From CAYSVN01 sp964434585 (GTDB lineage: Bacteria > Patescibacteriota > Gracilibacteria > Peribacterales > Peribacteraceae), in contig CAYSVN010000062.1 in assembly GCA_964434585.1 (NCBI GenBank), positions 1 to 7,230 of the forward strand: a stretch of DNA of 7,230 nt. Reading direction: 5' to 3'. Shown one piece after another: positions 6,612 through 7,230 of this stretch. Each line of letters opens with the position of its first letter. The stretch's first letter is position 1. The position numbers and the translations under genes are program-made. The notes beneath the pieces are model-generated. The model was not told the DNA's origin. It searched no databases and saw nothing but the letters and a program-made list of their open reading frames with translations.

Positions 6612-7130
6612 TTAAAATACTTTCCAATAGCCTTTTTTATCTTTAAATAGTTTTAACGTATGAATAAGATATAAAATAATGATGATATTGATAAACGTAA
6701 AAATAATAAACGGTAACCTGGTTGAGAGTAATTCTGGCACCGCTGCTTGATGTTTTTTTACATAAAGGATATCCCCAACAAACAAACCAATTTCTACAAT
6801 TAACCCTACCTGAATAGAGTTTTTAGTGACATCTAATTCTCTTCTTCTTATACCTATTAATGTTTGATACCCCATTAATACTGATATTGCAGTTAAAAAT
6901 AAAAAATCAGTTCGCCATGCTAACGTCTTCATCCATGGTGTATAACTTGCTAGCTTTATTGATACATCCATAATTCCCTGTGCCAAAACATTAAGAGCCA
7001 TAAAATAAACAAGCCATACTATATGTTTAGGGAATTTTTTAAGCTTGCCTGCATTGGTATCAAAGATTCTTCTTGTTTGGTGTTCAACAAAATTTCCAAT
7101 TGATTCAATGTAATGTTGGTTTTTATTCAT
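6612..7130 (-). CDS. Small integral membrane protein with four predicted helices
   Basis: A 172-residue protein of no family I recognise. A 36-residue basic N-terminus is followed by four hydrophobic segments at about 37-57 (IVWLVYFMALNVLA), 74-94 (TDFLFLTAISVLMGYQTLIG), 105-124 (IQVGLIVEIGLFVGDILYV) and 139-159 (LPFIIFTFINIIIILYLIHT), and a short Lys-rich tail. RRREL (95-99) between helices 2 and 3, together with the basic ends, suggests that both termini and this loop are cytoplasmic by the positive-inside rule. No transporter, enzyme or sensor motif is evident. Two ATGs stand in tandem at 7133 and 7130; the second is chosen because it gives the same 6-nt distance from TATAAT as four other genes here. 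It lies upstream of, and on the same strand as, the 285-residue gene with a 97-bp gap that has no clear terminator. Confidence 0.7.
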   Translation of the reverse strand: MNKNQHYIESIGNFVEHQTRRIFDTNAGKLKKFPKHIVWLVYFMALNVLAQGIMDVSIKLASYTPWMKTLAWRTDFLFLTAISVLMGYQTLIGIRRRELDVTKNSIQVGLIVEIGLFVGDILYVKKHQAAVPELLSTRLPFIIFTFINIIIILYLIHTLKLFKDKKGYWKVF

Positions 7131-7136
7131 CATTTT

Positions 7137-7142
7137 ATTATA
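7137..7142 (-). promoter_or_regulatory. -10 box of the membrane protein gene
   Basis: A perfect TATAAT on the minus strand ends 6 nt before the ATG at 7130 and 3 nt before the tandem ATG at 7133. A poor -35, TTCAAT (3 of 6), lies 17 nt upstream. The box is one arm of the 6-bp inverted repeat ATTATA-GCC-TATAAT (7137-7151), so a matching TATAAT faces the other way on the plus strand. Confidence 0.5.
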
Positions 7143-7157
7143 GCCTATAATGTTGTT

Positions 7158-7230
7158 TTATTGAATATTATTTAATGGGGCACGCAGTGGTTCAATGTTC
7201 GGACTGACATTGTAGATACTTACAGGCAAC
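7158..7230 (-). CDS. Probable 3' end of another gene
   Basis: One minus-strand frame runs from the window edge (first full codon at 7229) to a TAA at 7158-7160 and encodes 23 residues, including YNVSPNIEPLRAPLNNIQ, with a protein-like composition. The stop lies 27 bp before the ATG at 7130, a spacing like that of the other minus-strand genes. The piece is too short to assign a product, and an open frame of this length can occur by chance. Confidence 0.35.
   Translation of the reverse strand, partial: LPVSIYNVSPNIEPLRAPLNNIQ

Noticed and set aside
911..7130. Recoded UGA (glycine), as in Absconditabacteria/Gracilibacteria.
   Set aside because: Full-length genes with many glycines, including the epimerase, contain no in-frame TGA, and tryptophan is TGG; the absence of TGA stops among six genes is too small a sample to mean anything.
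7186..7220. GGTTCAAT and the hairpin CAATGT...ACATTG near the window edge as a possible tRNA T-arm or small RNA.
   Set aside because: The T-loop consensus and the other arms are missing, and the minus strand reads as a plausible protein end.
1..7230. Mobile elements, CRISPR arrays, integrase sites, toxin-antitoxin pairs.
   Set aside because: No transposase, spaced direct repeats, tRNA-borne attachment site or recognisable toxin-antitoxin motif is present; the HipA-like resemblance has no HipB-like partner.

Overview
The window is a piece of a low-GC bacterial chromosome that uses the standard code: the full-length epimerase has no in-frame TGA, and every visible stop is TAA or TAG. The gene content suggests a walled bacterium without a classical Gram-negative envelope: a FemAB-type peptidoglycan aminoacyltransferase, and a secreted beta-propeller protein carried on S-layer homology (SLH) domains. 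Together with small hypothetical proteins, short intergenic gaps and an absence of Shine-Dalgarno sites, this fits a Patescibacteria/CPR-type genome. That placement is an inference from gene content; no marker gene proves it.

Layout. (1) Positions 1-797, minus: 5' part of a FemA/FemB/FemX-family gene, cut by the window edge. (2) Positions 798-910: divergent control region with a 7-nt periodic TTAG repeat and a perfect 14-bp inverted repeat. (3) Positions 911-1471, plus: a DUF1858 domain fused to a HesB/IscA-like Fe-S carrier domain. (4) Positions 1473-1994, minus: unknown charged protein, convergent with gene 3 across a single base. (5) Positions 2087-4532, plus: secreted SLH plus C-terminal beta-propeller (Beta_propel) protein, interrupted by ten Ns that put the two halves out of frame. 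(6) Positions 4544-4621: purine/pyrimidine-rich hairpins that probably end transcription from both sides. (7) Positions 4642-5604, minus: UDP-glucuronate 4-epimerase-type SDR. (8) Positions 5657-6514, minus: unknown protein with a faint resemblance to HipA/PI-kinase-fold enzymes. (9) Positions 6612-7130, minus: small four-helix membrane protein. (10) Positions 7158-7230, minus: probable last codons of a further gene.

Three genes (FemAB, SLH-propeller, epimerase) concern the cell surface: cross-bridge building, a wall-anchored exported protein and a sugar-nucleotide precursor. They are not one operon; nearly every gene seems to have its own promoter.

The most striking pattern is in those promoters. 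In five of the seven visible gene starts a -10 hexamer lies exactly 6 nt before the ATG, and in a sixth 7 nt before a GTG. Several have a -35-like hexamer 17 nt further up, and none of the six has a Shine-Dalgarno sequence. The transcripts would begin at, or within a base of, the start codon, so this stretch appears organised for leaderless translation. The spacing also decides three ambiguous starts (911, 6514, 7130).
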